This document shows, in pieces, positions 24,578 to 34,900 of a DNA stretch of 64,000 nt. This DNA comes from UBA2767 sp965228625 (GTDB lineage: Bacteria > Pseudomonadota > Alphaproteobacteria > Rhizobiales > Methyloligellaceae): the NCBI GenBank assembly GCA_965228625.1, contig OZ245829.1:2418001-2482000 (forward strand), in the 5' to 3' direction. A model generated the notes under the pieces. It saw only the letters and a program-made list of their open reading frames with translations. It was not told the DNA's origin and made no database searches. Numbering within the stretch: position 1 is the stretch's first letter; every line of letters starts with the position of its first letter. Both the position numbers and the translations under genes were made by a program.

Positions 24578-25417
24578 ATGACCACACGCATCGACAAACG
24601 TTTCGCTGCGCTCAAGGACGAAGGACGCCGTGCCTTCGTGACCTTCACGACCGCGGGCGATCCCGACTACGACACCTCGCTTGAGCTCCTGAAGCAGCTT
24701 CCCGGAGCCGGCGCCGACGTGGTGGAGCTCGGCATGCCGTTCTCCGATCCGATGGCGGACGGTCCCGCGATCCAGGCTTCGTCGCAGCGCGCGCTCAAGG
24801 CCGGCCAGACCATGAAGAAGACCCTTCAGATGGTCCGAGAGTTCCGCAAGCGGGACAACGACACGCCGATCGTTCTCATGGGTTACTACAACCCGATCTA
24901 CGTCTATCCGGTGGAGGCATTCATCAACGACTGTGTCGACGCGGGCGTGGACGGGCTGATCGTCGTCGACGTGCCGCCCGAAGCGGACGATGAACTGTGT
25001 CTGCCGGCGCTCGAGGCGGGTTTGAACTTCATCCGCCTTGCCACCCCGACCACGGATGCAAAACGCCTTCCGGCGGTTCTGACGAACACGTCCGGTTTCG
25101 TCTACTACGTCTCCATCGCCGGCATTACGGGCACGAAGGCGCCGGATGCCGGCGACGTGCACGCCCATGTCGCGAACATCAAGCAGGGGACCGACTTGCC
25201 GGTGGCGGTCGGTTTCGGCGTCAAGACACCCGATCAGGCGCGCGCGATCGCGGAAGTCGCAGACGGTGTGGTGGTGGGATCGGCACTCGTCGAAGCGCTC
25301 AGATCGACCCTAGACGAAGACGGCAGGCCGGGGCCGGAATCCGTGGAGAAAGTCGTGGAACTCGTTCGCCACATTGCAGGCGGATTGGCCACGCGTGAAA
25401 CTGCCGCCGTGAAATAG
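24578..25417 (+). CDS. trpA: tryptophan synthase alpha chain
   Basis: Cleaves indole-3-glycerol phosphate and passes indole through the tunnel to TrpB. A 279-residue TIM barrel with catalytic Glu and Asp in VELGMPFSDPMADGPAIQ, then GLIVVDVPPE, GFVYYVSIAGITG and the phosphate loop VGFGVKTPDQA. ATG 24578 (MTTRIDKRF) is two bases after the trpB stop. The longer frame into trpB is not family-like. Confidence 0.98.
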   Translation: MTTRIDKRFAALKDEGRRAFVTFTTAGDPDYDTSLELLKQLPGAGADVVELGMPFSDPMADGPAIQASSQRALKAGQTMKKTLQMVREFRKRDNDTPIVLMGYYNPIYVYPVEAFINDCVDAGVDGLIVVDVPPEADDELCLPALEAGLNFIRLATPTTDAKRLPAVLTNTSGFVYYVSIAGITGTKAPDAGDVHAHVANIKQGTDLPVAVGFGVKTPDQARAIAEVADGVVVGSALVEALRSTLDEDGRPGPESVEKVVELVRHIAGGLATRETAAVK

Positions 25418-25473
25418 CGCCAAGAGCACACTATATTGATCAACATGCGAGTTCTCGAACCGAGGAATATGCC

Positions 25474-26496
25474 GTGAACTGGATTAACAACGTCGTCCGC
25501 CCGAAGATTCAGCGCATCCTGTCGAAGCGGGAGGTGCCGGACAATGTATGGCTGAAATGCCCGGAGAGCGGGCAGATGATCCACTACAAGGATCTGGAGG
25601 CAAACCAGTTTGTCGTCCCCGGCAGCGACTATCACATGCGGATGTCCGGCGAGAACCGGCTGCGCTGGCTGTTCGACACCGGCGAGTACGAGAAAATCGC
25701 CACGCCGGAAGTCACGCCCGACCCGCTGAAGTTCCGCGACGAACGCCGCTACACCGACCGGCTCAGGGACGCGCGTTCCAAGACCGGCCTGGATGACGCG
25801 GTCCTCGTCGGTGTGGGCACGCTTGACGGATTGCAGATCGTCGCCGCCGTCCAGGATTTCTCGTTTCTCGGCGGGTCGCTTGGCCGTGCCGCCGGTGAAG
25901 CGGTCATTACCGGCTTGCGGGAGGCCATTTCCCGAAAGACCCCGTTTATCATGTTTGCCGCGTCCGGAGGCGCACGCATGCAGGAAGGCATCCTCTCGCT
26001 GATGCAGATGCCGCGGACCACCGTTGCCGTTCAGCAACTCAAGGAAGCCGGCCTGCCCTACATCGTGGTGCTGACTCATCCCACGACCGGCGGCGTCACC
26101 GCGTCATATGCGATGCTTGGCGATATCCAGATCGCAGAACCGGGCGCGCTGATCGGCTTTGCCGGACCGCGCGTGATCGAGCAGACGATCCGGGAAAAAC
26201 TCCCCGAGGGCTTTCAGCGGTCCGAGTATCTTCTCGAGCACGGCATGGTCGACATGGTCACGCACCGGCACAAGCTGCGCGAGTCCCTGAGCCGCATCTG
26301 CGGCCTGCTGATGGATGCGCGCCGTGACGAGCTGAGCACGGCCCTGGTAGTATCGGATCAGGAGATCACGCCCGTCGACCTTTCCGATCCGTCCGGTCAG
26401 GGTGTGGTCGAGGAGGCGGACTTTGACGACATCACCTCCGATGACGACATCGACACGACCGAGCAAAAGGACGAGACCCGCCCGGCTGCCGACTGA
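25474..26496 (+). CDS. accD: acetyl-CoA carboxylase carboxyltransferase subunit beta
   Basis: With AccA transfers the carboxyl group from biotin to acetyl-CoA in fatty-acid synthesis. At 340 residues it has the crotonase-like core (VAAVQDFSFLGGSLGRAAGE, FAASGGARMQEG, THPTTGGVTASYAMLGD). The N-terminal four-cysteine zinc finger of E. coli AccD is not intact: only the first Cys remains (LKCPESGQM), and the third and fourth are Val and Ser (FVVPGSDYH). I recall the same loss in other Rhizobiales, so this is probably a functional lineage trait. The C-terminus is an acidic tail. Lies between trpA and folC. Confidence 0.97.
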   Translation: MNWINNVVRPKIQRILSKREVPDNVWLKCPESGQMIHYKDLEANQFVVPGSDYHMRMSGENRLRWLFDTGEYEKIATPEVTPDPLKFRDERRYTDRLRDARSKTGLDDAVLVGVGTLDGLQIVAAVQDFSFLGGSLGRAAGEAVITGLREAISRKTPFIMFAASGGARMQEGILSLMQMPRTTVAVQQLKEAGLPYIVVLTHPTTGGVTASYAMLGDIQIAEPGALIGFAGPRVIEQTIREKLPEGFQRSEYLLEHGMVDMVTHRHKLRESLSRICGLLMDARRDELSTALVVSDQEITPVDLSDPSGQGVVEEADFDDITSDDDIDTTEQKDETRPAAD

Positions 26497-26529
26497 TCCG
26501 GGCAGGCACGCCGAAGCCGTTTGAATTCA

Positions 26530-27906
26530 ATGACCTCTCTGACCCCTTCAACCGGGCGCGGCGCGCGCCCGCCCGTTGCGCCCACAGAGTCCAGCGCCGC
26601 CATCCTTGAACGCATGGAGGCGCTGCACCCGGAGGTGATCGACCTGACGCTGGACCGGGTCTTGAGGCTGCTCGCCGATGTCGGCAATCCGCAGGACCGG
26701 CTGCCCCGCGTGATCCATGTGGCGGGGACCAACGGCAAGGGGTCCGTCATCGCCTACCTCAAAGCCATTCTCGAGGCTGCCGGAAAACGGGTGCACGTGT
26801 TCACCTCGCCCCATCTTGTCCGTTTCCATGAGCGTATCACCCTTGCCGGGCCGCACGGCGCCGATCACATCTCCGAAGAGGAGCTTTGCAGATATCTGCT
26901 GATCGCGGAGCAGGCGAACGCCGGAGCGCCGATCACGTTTTTCGAGATTACGGCGGCGGCCGCGTTCCTGGCGTTTGCCGATACGCCCGCCGACTACGTG
27001 CTGCTCGAAACCGGTCTCGGCGGGCGTCTCGACGCCACCAATGTGGTCGCCCAACCGACGCTCACCATCATCACGTCCGTATCCCGCGACCATGAGCGCT
27101 TTCTCGGCACCACGCTTTCGGAAATCGCATCCGAGAAGGCAGGCATTCTGAAAAAGGGCGTGCCCTGCATCGTCGCCCGGCAGAGTGCCGATGCGTACCA
27201 GTCAATTGCCGATCGCGCACAACAGCTCGGCGTACCGCTGATCGACCAGGGGCAGGCCTGGGACGCATTTGAACAGCAGAGCCGGCTGGTTTTCCAGACG
27301 GACAACAGCCTGCTCGACCTGCCGCTGCCGCGGCTCGTTGGCCGCCATCAGATCGACAATGCCGGGGTCGCGCTGGCGGCGGCCGGCGCGCTCGATGATC
27401 CCGGCATCGACGAGGTCGCGCTTGCACGCGGCCTGAAGACGGCACGTTGGCCCGCGCGTTTGCAGCAATTGACGCATCCCGCGCTTCAGCGGCATCTGCA
27501 TCCTGGGTCGGAAATCTGGCTTGATGGCGGTCACAATGAGTCCGCCGCAGAGGCGCTGGCCCGTGCCATGGCGGAGATGGAGGAACGGGTGCCCCGCCCC
27601 CTGCACCTGGTTTGCGGCATGATGACCGGAAAGGACGCATCGAAGTTCTTCGAACACTTTGCCGGGCTCGCAAAGTGGACGGCAACGATCACCGTTCCGG
27701 GCAAGGACAAGGCATTCGGCGCCGGCGAACTGGCGGACATCGCCGGGTCCGCCGGTCTCGACGCGCATCCCCAAAAGGATGTCCTTTCGGCCCTGCAAGC
27801 CAGCCGGGAGGCATCGGAGGAACCGGTACGCGTTCTGATTTGCGGGTCGCTCTACCTCGCCGGCGAGATATTGGGTGCCCTGCAAAGCGAAAGCCCCGGT
27901 GGATAA
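26530..27906 (+). CDS. folC: bifunctional folylpolyglutamate synthase/dihydrofolate synthase
   Basis: Makes dihydrofolate and adds glutamates to folates. A 458-residue Mur-ligase-family enzyme with P-loop HVAGTNGKGSVIAYL, SPHLVRFHERI, FFEITAAAAFLAF, LLETGLGGRLDATN and the ATPase segment EIASEKAGILKKG. ATG 26530 (MTSLTPSTG) is taken; a TTG three codons earlier is possible. It follows accD by 33 bp and its stop codon lies inside the terminator hairpin of convergent trxA. Confidence 0.97.
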   Translation: MTSLTPSTGRGARPPVAPTESSAAILERMEALHPEVIDLTLDRVLRLLADVGNPQDRLPRVIHVAGTNGKGSVIAYLKAILEAAGKRVHVFTSPHLVRFHERITLAGPHGADHISEEELCRYLLIAEQANAGAPITFFEITAAAAFLAFADTPADYVLLETGLGGRLDATNVVAQPTLTIITSVSRDHERFLGTTLSEIASEKAGILKKGVPCIVARQSADAYQSIADRAQQLGVPLIDQGQAWDAFEQQSRLVFQTDNSLLDLPLPRLVGRHQIDNAGVALAAAGALDDPGIDEVALARGLKTARWPARLQQLTHPALQRHLHPGSEIWLDGGHNESAAEALARAMAEMEERVPRPLHLVCGMMTGKDASKFFEHFAGLAKWTATITVPGKDKAFGAGELADIAGSAGLDAHPQKDVLSALQASREASEEPVRVLICGSLYLAGEILGALQSESPGG

Positions 27907-27913
27907 CCGGGGC
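27893..27913 (-). terminator. stem-loop terminator of trxA, overlapping the folC stop
   Basis: GCCCCGGT (27893-27900), a 5-base loop and ACCGGGGC (27906-27913) form a perfect 8-bp stem between convergent folC and trxA. On the minus strand the stem is followed by TTTCGCTTTGC, which fits termination of trxA. Confidence 0.6.
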
Positions 27914-27942
27914 CGTCGCGAAGAGTTAGAGCCTTCACGAAA

Positions 27943-28266
27943 TCAGGAGATGGAGCTGTTGATCCAGTCAACGAGCTTGCCTTTGGGCTGCGCGCCCATC
28001 TGAGTCGACGCCACTTCGCCGTCCTTGAACAGCATCAGCGTCGGGATCGCACGGATACCGTATTTGCCCGGCGTGCTCGGATTTTCGTCGATATTGATCT
28101 TGGCGATCTTGACCTTGCCGTCCATCTCGGCCGCAATCTCTTCGAGCGCGGGCGAAATCTGCTTGCAGGGACCGCACCATTCGGCCCAGAAGTCCACCAC
28201 GACCGGCGTCGCGGACTTGAGGACCTCATCCTCAAAGGTGTCGTCAGAAACCTCGGAACTTGCCAT
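27943..28266 (-). CDS. trxA: thioredoxin
   Basis: A 107-residue cytoplasmic disulfide reductase with the WCGPCK active site in FWAEWCGPCKQISP, the cis-Pro in IRAIPTLMLF, and normal thioredoxin length. AGGAG precedes the ATG. It lies downstream of addA on the same strand (96 bp), matching the common alphaproteobacterial addB-addA-trxA order. Confidence 0.97.
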   Translation of the reverse strand: MASSEVSDDTFEDEVLKSATPVVVDFWAEWCGPCKQISPALEEIAAEMDGKVKIAKINIDENPSTPGKYGIRAIPTLMLFKDGEVASTQMGAQPKGKLVDWINSSIS

Positions 28267-28362
28267 GGGGTTCTACTCCTGTGTTCCGGGCCACGGAATC
28301 AACCGGAACCCATCAAAGTCGCACGGAACGTATGTGTCCGCCCCCGCCCAGTCAAGGCCCGC

Positions 28363-31300
28363 CTAGCCGAGATCAAGGCTGGCGGCGGCCCGGTCGAGCA
28401 CGTCCTCGGGCAGCTCCATGAGCCGGGGCGCGGCGGTCCATAACAGGGCCGCGCGCACCCTCTTCTCCGGGTAAATCGCGCGAAGCGCGGCCCGGTAGGC
28501 CGCGAGCTGACGTTTGTAGAGCGGCGCGACCTCGTCCGGCGTTTCCGGCGGCGGGCGGTTGGTCTTGAAGTCGACAATCAAAATATCGTCATCTCTCACC
28601 ACCAGCCGGTCAATCTGCCCGGTAAGCTGAAACGCCTGCGCGTCCTTGCCGCCGAGCCCGGCGACGATCGGCACCTCGGCCAGGCTGTCGGGCCCGAACA
28701 CGGATGCGAAGTCCTCATCGTCCAGGACGGCAAGCGTCTCCGACACGATTTCGGCCTGGTCTGCCTCGTCGAGATCGCCGGCGCGCCGCTTTACATAGGT
28801 CAGTGCCTGCTCTTCGCGACGCTCCACCGGGAGCGCCGGGAGATACTCCAACAGCGCATGGATGACGTTGCCACGCTGGAACCGGGTGTCGCCCAACCGT
28901 GTCAGCGGCGGCGTGACGTCCTGTTCCGCGTCCAATGCAATCCCGCCATTGCCGTCCGGAGCTGCCGGAAGCGCGGATGGTGTCAGCGGCAGAACGGTTG
29001 AACCCTCTCGAAGTGCATCTTCGCGCGCCCAGGGCGGGAGGTCTTCCTGTCCGGCGGACGGCGGCTCTTCCTGTCGCTTTGCATCGCTGTCCTTTTCAGG
29101 CGCGACTTCGTACCGGAGAACCGGCTCGCCGAGCGCGCCCATGGTTTCCCTGGCCAGTCCCTTGAGGCCATCCTTGACGAGGCTGTACCAGGATTCAGCG
29201 GGCGGTTCCGCGCCTTGCAGCCAGCCGCAGACATAGAGCCGGTCACGCGCGCGCGTCATGGCGACATAGAGCAGCCGGTTGTGCTCTTCCCGCTCGATCT
29301 GCGCCAGATGCCCCTTTGCCTCCTCGATTGCCTCGAGCGGAATTGTGCCCGGCGGCACCCAGACGAGATGACGCGGCGCGTCCACCGGCGCGCCGTCGCG
29401 CGGTAGGGCAAGAAGCTTCGGCCTGCCGCCGCCGCGCCCGGTCGGCGGTTTGCAGGTGTCGGGCAGGATGACGATGTTCGACTCAAGGCCCTTCGCGCCA
29501 TGCACGGTCATGATGCGGACTTCATCGCGCTCCTGCTCCATGTCGCGCTTCACTTCCATGTCCGATCCGCGCATCCACTCGAGAAACCCCTGCAGGGACG
29601 GCGGTGCGAGCCTCTCATATTCGAGCGCGAGGTTCAGGAACTCGTCGATTGCATCGCCCGCTTCCGGCCCGAGCCTGGCAATGAGCGCCAGCCTCAAACG
29701 CATCCGGTCTTCTTCCAGAAGGCGCGCAAAGAACTCGTAGGGCGGCTCCATATCCGCGTCGTTGAGCCATTTGGTCAGTTGCGCGACCGCGTCCGCGTAT
29801 CGGTCATCGGCACCCGCCTTGTCCCGGAGCGCCCGCCACAGCGACCCCTTTCGGCAATAGCCGACCTCGAACAGATCATCGTCATCGAGACCGATCAGCG
29901 GGCTCTTCAGAACCGTCGCGAGGGTCAAATCGTCCTCGGGCATGAGCGCGAAGTCGGCAGCGGCCATCAGGTCCATGACGGCGAGCTGTTCCGTCAGTTT
30001 CATCCGGTCGGCTCCGGCGACCGGAATACCGCGGGATTTGAGCGCCCGGATGAGCTTGGCGACAAACACGTCGCGGGAACGCACCAGAACGAGAATGTCG
30101 CCCGGGCGAACCGGGCGTCCCTGCGAGGGAAGATACTCGCCGCGATCGAGCCATGTGCGAACGGTTCGTGCAATCCGCTCGGCGAGCTTGTCGCGGGTTT
30201 CGCGGACAGCAGGCGGTTCCGCGTACGGTTGCATCGGATGGGCGGGTGTGTGGTCTTCCGGAACTTCGAGCGCCCACATCTCCACCAGTCCCGGTTGCTT
30301 CTCGCGGATCGCCTTGTGCGCCACCGGCGCACCGTCCCAGCTCAGGCCATCGCGCGCCTTCTCGCGCGCGAAGACCTCATCAACCGTGCCGAGCACCGGC
30401 TCGGTGGAACGGAAGGACACGGTCAGCGGGACCGGTCGCAGCTCCCTATGCGCGGCACTCGCGGCCCGCCTGAATTCACGGCCTTGCCTGGCGAACGACG
30501 CCGGATCCGCACCCTGGAACGAGTAGATCGATTGTTTCTCATCGCCAACCGCGAACAGTGTGCGCGCCGTCTCCTGCGCGCCTTCGCCGGAAAAGAACTC
30601 CTGCGCCAGGGCGTCGATCACCCGCCATTGCAGCGGGCTCGTGTCCTGCGCCTCGTCGACCAGGATATGATCGATCCCGTAGTCCAGCTTGTAGAGCACC
30701 CATGCCGCGGCCCGCGCGGACCCGAGCAGATGTACGGTGCGGGCGATCAGATCGTCATAGTCGAGGACGGCCCGCGCCGCCTTGAGGTGCTCATATTCCT
30801 GGAAGATCGCGTCGCAGAGCGTCAGCAGTGCCCCGGTGGACGTGGCAATCGTTAGCCCCGCCTGCTCGGTGGCGAGCGCGACGACCCTGTCCCGCGCCTC
30901 GACAAGCCGCCGTGCGTGGTCCGGGAACGCTTCCGCGACCGGTTTCCTCAAAAGCGTCTTTCGTGGCGTGCCTTGTTGCGTCAGGAAGGCCGTGCGAAGG
31001 GCGTCGGCACGCAACGCCGACACGGGCTGGCTTTTCGCGCTCGCGAGCGCGGCAAGCAGGTTTCTTTCAGTAGCCTTGTCCGCCGGCAACTCGGCGAGCA
31101 TGGCGTCGATCTCGGCGTCGCTCAGAACGCCTGCCGTCTCTGTAAAGAGGTCCGTTTCGGATCGCGACGGATCCACGCCCAGAACACGCGCAATGCCGCG
31201 TTGCTCTTCTTCGGGCAGCGCATGGCCGGTATCGGCAATTCGCATCATCTGCATGAAATCCTCGCGATGGCCGAGCGCCACGCCGATGATCTCACGGAAG

Positions 31301-31899
31301 CGTTCCTCGCCGGTAAGCGCGACAATCTGAACGAGTGCACGGCCGAGCCGGCTGTCGCGCTCGCGCACGGCGCGGCGCATCACCGTATCGATCGCCGCAT
31401 CGCGCAGCGCGCGCTGTTCCTGATCGGCAATCACGTCGAAATCCGCCTGAACACCGGCTTCGAGCGGGAAACGATGGAGCAGGCGTTCACAAAAGGCGTG
31501 AATGGTCTGGATCTTGAGACCGCCTTTGGTGTCAAGCGCTGTTGCGAACAACTGGCGGGCGCGAACCATGTCGCCCGGCGTCGCGGGGATGCCGCGCAGA
31601 TCCTTGAGCGCGCCGGCCAGCTCCGCCTCGGGCATAACCGACCATTTGCTGAGCATGGCGAAGAGCCGGTTTTCCATTTCCGCGGCCGCGGCCTTTGTAT
31701 AGGTCAGGCAGAGAATGGCTTCGGGCCGCGTATAGGCGTCCCGCGCCGGATCGAAATGCAGGAGAAGGCGCAGGATCCGGTTGACCAGAACGGTGGTCTT
31801 GCCCGTGCCCGCATTCGCCGACACCCAGGCGGAAATTTCAGGGTTTGAGGCGGTCCCCTGATTGCGGTCGGTCTCCTGTTTGAATTCACTGACGGACAT
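28363..31899 (-). CDS. addA: double-strand break repair helicase-nuclease AddA
   Basis: The UvrD-type motor and nuclease subunit of AddAB, which resects double-strand ends for RecA loading. The 1178-residue protein has Walker A SANAGTGKTTVLVNRI at the N-terminus, IQTIHAFCERLL, HILVDEAQDTSPLQW (motif II), GDEKQSIYSFQGADP (motif III), MTVHGAKGLE (motif V), and YVAMTRARDRLYV (motif VI). The C-terminal RecB-like nuclease carries IDRLVVRDDDILIVDFKTNR. ATG 31899 lies 6 bp after the addB stop. Confidence 0.97.
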   Translation of the reverse strand: MSVSEFKQETDRNQGTASNPEISAWVSANAGTGKTTVLVNRILRLLLHFDPARDAYTRPEAILCLTYTKAAAAEMENRLFAMLSKWSVMPEAELAGALKDLRGIPATPGDMVRARQLFATALDTKGGLKIQTIHAFCERLLHRFPLEAGVQADFDVIADQEQRALRDAAIDTVMRRAVRERDSRLGRALVQIVALTGEERFREIIGVALGHREDFMQMMRIADTGHALPEEEQRGIARVLGVDPSRSETDLFTETAGVLSDAEIDAMLAELPADKATERNLLAALASAKSQPVSALRADALRTAFLTQQGTPRKTLLRKPVAEAFPDHARRLVEARDRVVALATEQAGLTIATSTGALLTLCDAIFQEYEHLKAARAVLDYDDLIARTVHLLGSARAAAWVLYKLDYGIDHILVDEAQDTSPLQWRVIDALAQEFFSGEGAQETARTLFAVGDEKQSIYSFQGADPASFARQGREFRRAASAAHRELRPVPLTVSFRSTEPVLGTVDEVFAREKARDGLSWDGAPVAHKAIREKQPGLVEMWALEVPEDHTPAHPMQPYAEPPAVRETRDKLAERIARTVRTWLDRGEYLPSQGRPVRPGDILVLVRSRDVFVAKLIRALKSRGIPVAGADRMKLTEQLAVMDLMAAADFALMPEDDLTLATVLKSPLIGLDDDDLFEVGYCRKGSLWRALRDKAGADDRYADAVAQLTKWLNDADMEPPYEFFARLLEEDRMRLRLALIARLGPEAGDAIDEFLNLALEYERLAPPSLQGFLEWMRGSDMEVKRDMEQERDEVRIMTVHGAKGLESNIVILPDTCKPPTGRGGGRPKLLALPRDGAPVDAPRHLVWVPPGTIPLEAIEEAKGHLAQIEREEHNRLLYVAMTRARDRLYVCGWLQGAEPPAESWYSLVKDGLKGLARETMGALGEPVLRYEVAPEKDSDAKRQEEPPSAGQEDLPPWAREDALREGSTVLPLTPSALPAAPDGNGGIALDAEQDVTPPLTRLGDTRFQRGNVIHALLEYLPALPVERREEQALTYVKRRAGDLDEADQAEIVSETLAVLDDEDFASVFGPDSLAEVPIVAGLGGKDAQAFQLTGQIDRLVVRDDDILIVDFKTNRPPPETPDEVAPLYKRQLAAYRAALRAIYPEKRVRAALLWTAAPRLMELPEDVLDRAAASLDLG

Positions 31900-31905
31900 C
31901 TGCGG

Positions 31906-34900
31906 CTACGGCTCTCCACCGGCGGATTGCCACTCCGGCACGCGTGCCAGATGGGCATAGTCGTCGAAACGATATGAGAACCGGGGCCTTCGAAGGGCCT
32001 TGTACGGCTCGGACTCGCTGGCAAAGGCGGTCACCAGCTCACCGAGTTTTTCGATCGCATCCCCCGCAAGCGTCTCCGGCGCGATGCTGTTGCTGGCATC
32101 GCGCTCCGCGCCACCCTCACCGTAACCGCGCGCCCGGATGTAGGCGAGCCGCGAAACGGGCCCCGCGGCGAGGCCCTCGAACCCCCCGGCCGCCGCGATC
32201 GCGGCTTCAAGAGCGAGCTGCGGCGCGTAGGTGTTATCGACCTGGGCAAGCGAGGGCGGTGCGCCGGTCTTGTAGTCGTAGATCGCAAGGCTGCCGTCAC
32301 CGCCAAGGTCGATCCTGTCGGCACGCGCCGTCAGGGTGAAGGGCACCCGATTGTCCAGGGTGAGCATCCCCTTCACCTCCGCATGAACCTCTTTTACGCC
32401 CTGGCGCCGTTCCGTTTCGGTGGCGGCGAACCACGCTGCAAAGTTTTCCATCTGGCCGCGCCAGAACGCCTCGACACGCGCCTGATCGCCGAACTGCGAG
32501 AACATGTCGTGCGCAATTCGGATGAGCTCCGCGGCGATATCGGGCGGCAACTGCGTCGGGTGCTTCTGCGCGAACGCCATCAGGGCGTCGTGGACGACGC
32601 TGCCACGCAACGCCGCATCCGGCTCGCCGGCGAGCGCCTCCAGCGGATAGAGCCTCAGGATGTCGCGGGCGAAGATGGCGTACGGATTTGCCATCCACGT
32701 CTCGATCCGGGTTACCGAAAGTCCTTTCGGACGCGCCTCCGTCGGAGGGCATGGCGCGGGCGCTTCGATCTGCGGCGCGGGCACCGCCGAATCGCGCGCC
32801 GCGGCCCATTGAACCCAAGGATCGGCAGGCTTGATCGCGTCACGCAACCCCAGTGCCGCCAGGACCGCGTCGAGCCGTAACAGCCATCGCGAAGCGACCG
32901 TCGGGGCTCCGGCAACCTTCTCGGACCGTGTCAGGTAGACGCTTTCGACGCCGAGAAGCTGTGCGACATCATGGGCCGAAAGCCCGACCCCGCGTTCCGG
33001 TGCCGACAGCCCCAACTCGGCGCGCATGGGCCGGTTCAGCCAGGGATCGCTCTCCACCGTCGCCGGCCACTTGCCCTCGTTCAAGCCACCCAGAACGACC
33101 GTATCGGGCCGTTGCAACCGCGCTTCCAGCGGTCCCCAGATGAAAATGCGCGGATGCGCCGGTGCATGGGGGCGGACCGGCAACCCGGCGACAAGCGCGC
33201 GATAGAGATCGGGATAGTCCGATGACTCGATCTTCAGCCCTGGGTTGCCGCCGGCCAGCACCGCCTCGAACAGATCCGCCAGCGCTTCGCCGGCGGGACC
33301 GCGCCACAGAGCCGCATAGGACCTGGTTTCATCACGGGCGAGGTTTTGCGCAACTTCGATATGGCACCGCGCGAGGGTCTCCAGATCCGCCTCCGCCTCG
33401 TGCTGCAGGAAATGGTCCTGCAGCGGCGCCACGGCACGTTCGAGATCATCCAGAAGCGCGTCGACTTCCTCCCAGTCGGCCGCGCCGAGACGCGCAATAT
33501 TCGGATGAACGTACTCGGCCTGTTGTGCGCGCGTCCGCGCGCGCGCGGCGGCGTGACGGTGGGCTTCGATGCCCCGTCCCGTTGCCGGCTGGCGGAAAGC
33601 AACAAGCTCGAGAAGGCGAGCGGCGCGCCGAATGTCCCCGGCGCGACGGCCCAGCCGCGTGAGGGGATGTTTGAGCAACCCCAGCAGAGGAACAGGCGCG
33701 AAGCCCGCGCCAACCGCCTCCGCAACTGCCTCGGCGAAGGCGCCGGGCGGCGTTTTCGCGAGCGGAGTTCCGGCGGAATCATCAACCTCGAGGCCCCATC
33801 TTTCAAGCCGCGCCGATACACGCCTTGCCAGGGTGCGGTCGGGCGTCACAAGCGCTGCCGTCCGGCCCTCGTCCTCGACGGCGCGCCGCAGAATGAGTGA
33901 TACGACTTCCGCTTCGTCCTGTTCGGTCGGGGCATCGATGCGCGTCATGCCGGCAAGTGCCTCAGCCAACGCCGCGCGGTCGGCGTCCTGCGAGAAGGCC
34001 AGCCACCGGTCCGTGGTGCCTGCCGGGCGCATCACTTCGGAAACGAGCGTCGCGCGCGCGCCCGGACGCGCCTCGGTGTCCAGAACCGTCACCTGTTCCC
34101 TTGAGACGCCGAGACGGGCAAGGAACTGCTGCATGCCGAATTGTGGATGCTCGGGATGCGGGTCCGGCACCGTGATGGCATGCCAGCTCGCGTCATCCAG
34201 CGACAGGTCGAGGCCGGGCAAAACCACCGCGCCGTCGTCGAGCCGCGCTACGGCTTCGAGCAGGTCGGCGGTCGCGGGAACGGTCGCCGTCGACCCCGCT
34301 GCAATCACCGGGCCGTCGGGCGGATTTGACCGAAGGCGTTCCGTTTCCGCGGCCATCAGCGCGTTGCGCCGTGCATAGGGCGACATGAGCTCATGTTCGT
34401 CGAGATAGTCCGGCCAGTGCTCGGTGACGATCTCCAGGAATGACAGGGTCCTCTGCCAGTGATCGGCAAAGCGTTCCGGCACGAGCCCCGCGACCGCCTC
34501 GAGGCTGACCTGCTCGGTGTCCAGCGTGTCCATGAGGGCGGCGAGCTGGGCGGCAAGGCTCGCCGCCTGTGCAGGCGTCGCGCGTCCGTCATGCGCCGTG
34601 TCACCTGAAGAGCCGGCGATCCCCCTGCTCCATGCGAGAACGAGCCGGGTCAGCGCCAGCCGCCGCTGCAGGTTCCCGATCGCCAGAGGCATGTCGAGCG
34701 CCACGTCGGCATCGTCACCGATGCCGGACGGAGAACTCAGCGAGAGCGCGTCCTCATCCACATCGCCGAGGGCGCGAATGCGCGGCAGCAGCAGGGCCGT
34801 CCCCCTGGCGACGCGCAGAAACGATTCCCGCAACGCCCGCACGGCGCGCCGCGTCGGCAGCAGGATGGTCCATCGTGTGAGCGTGGATCTGTCCGGGGGC

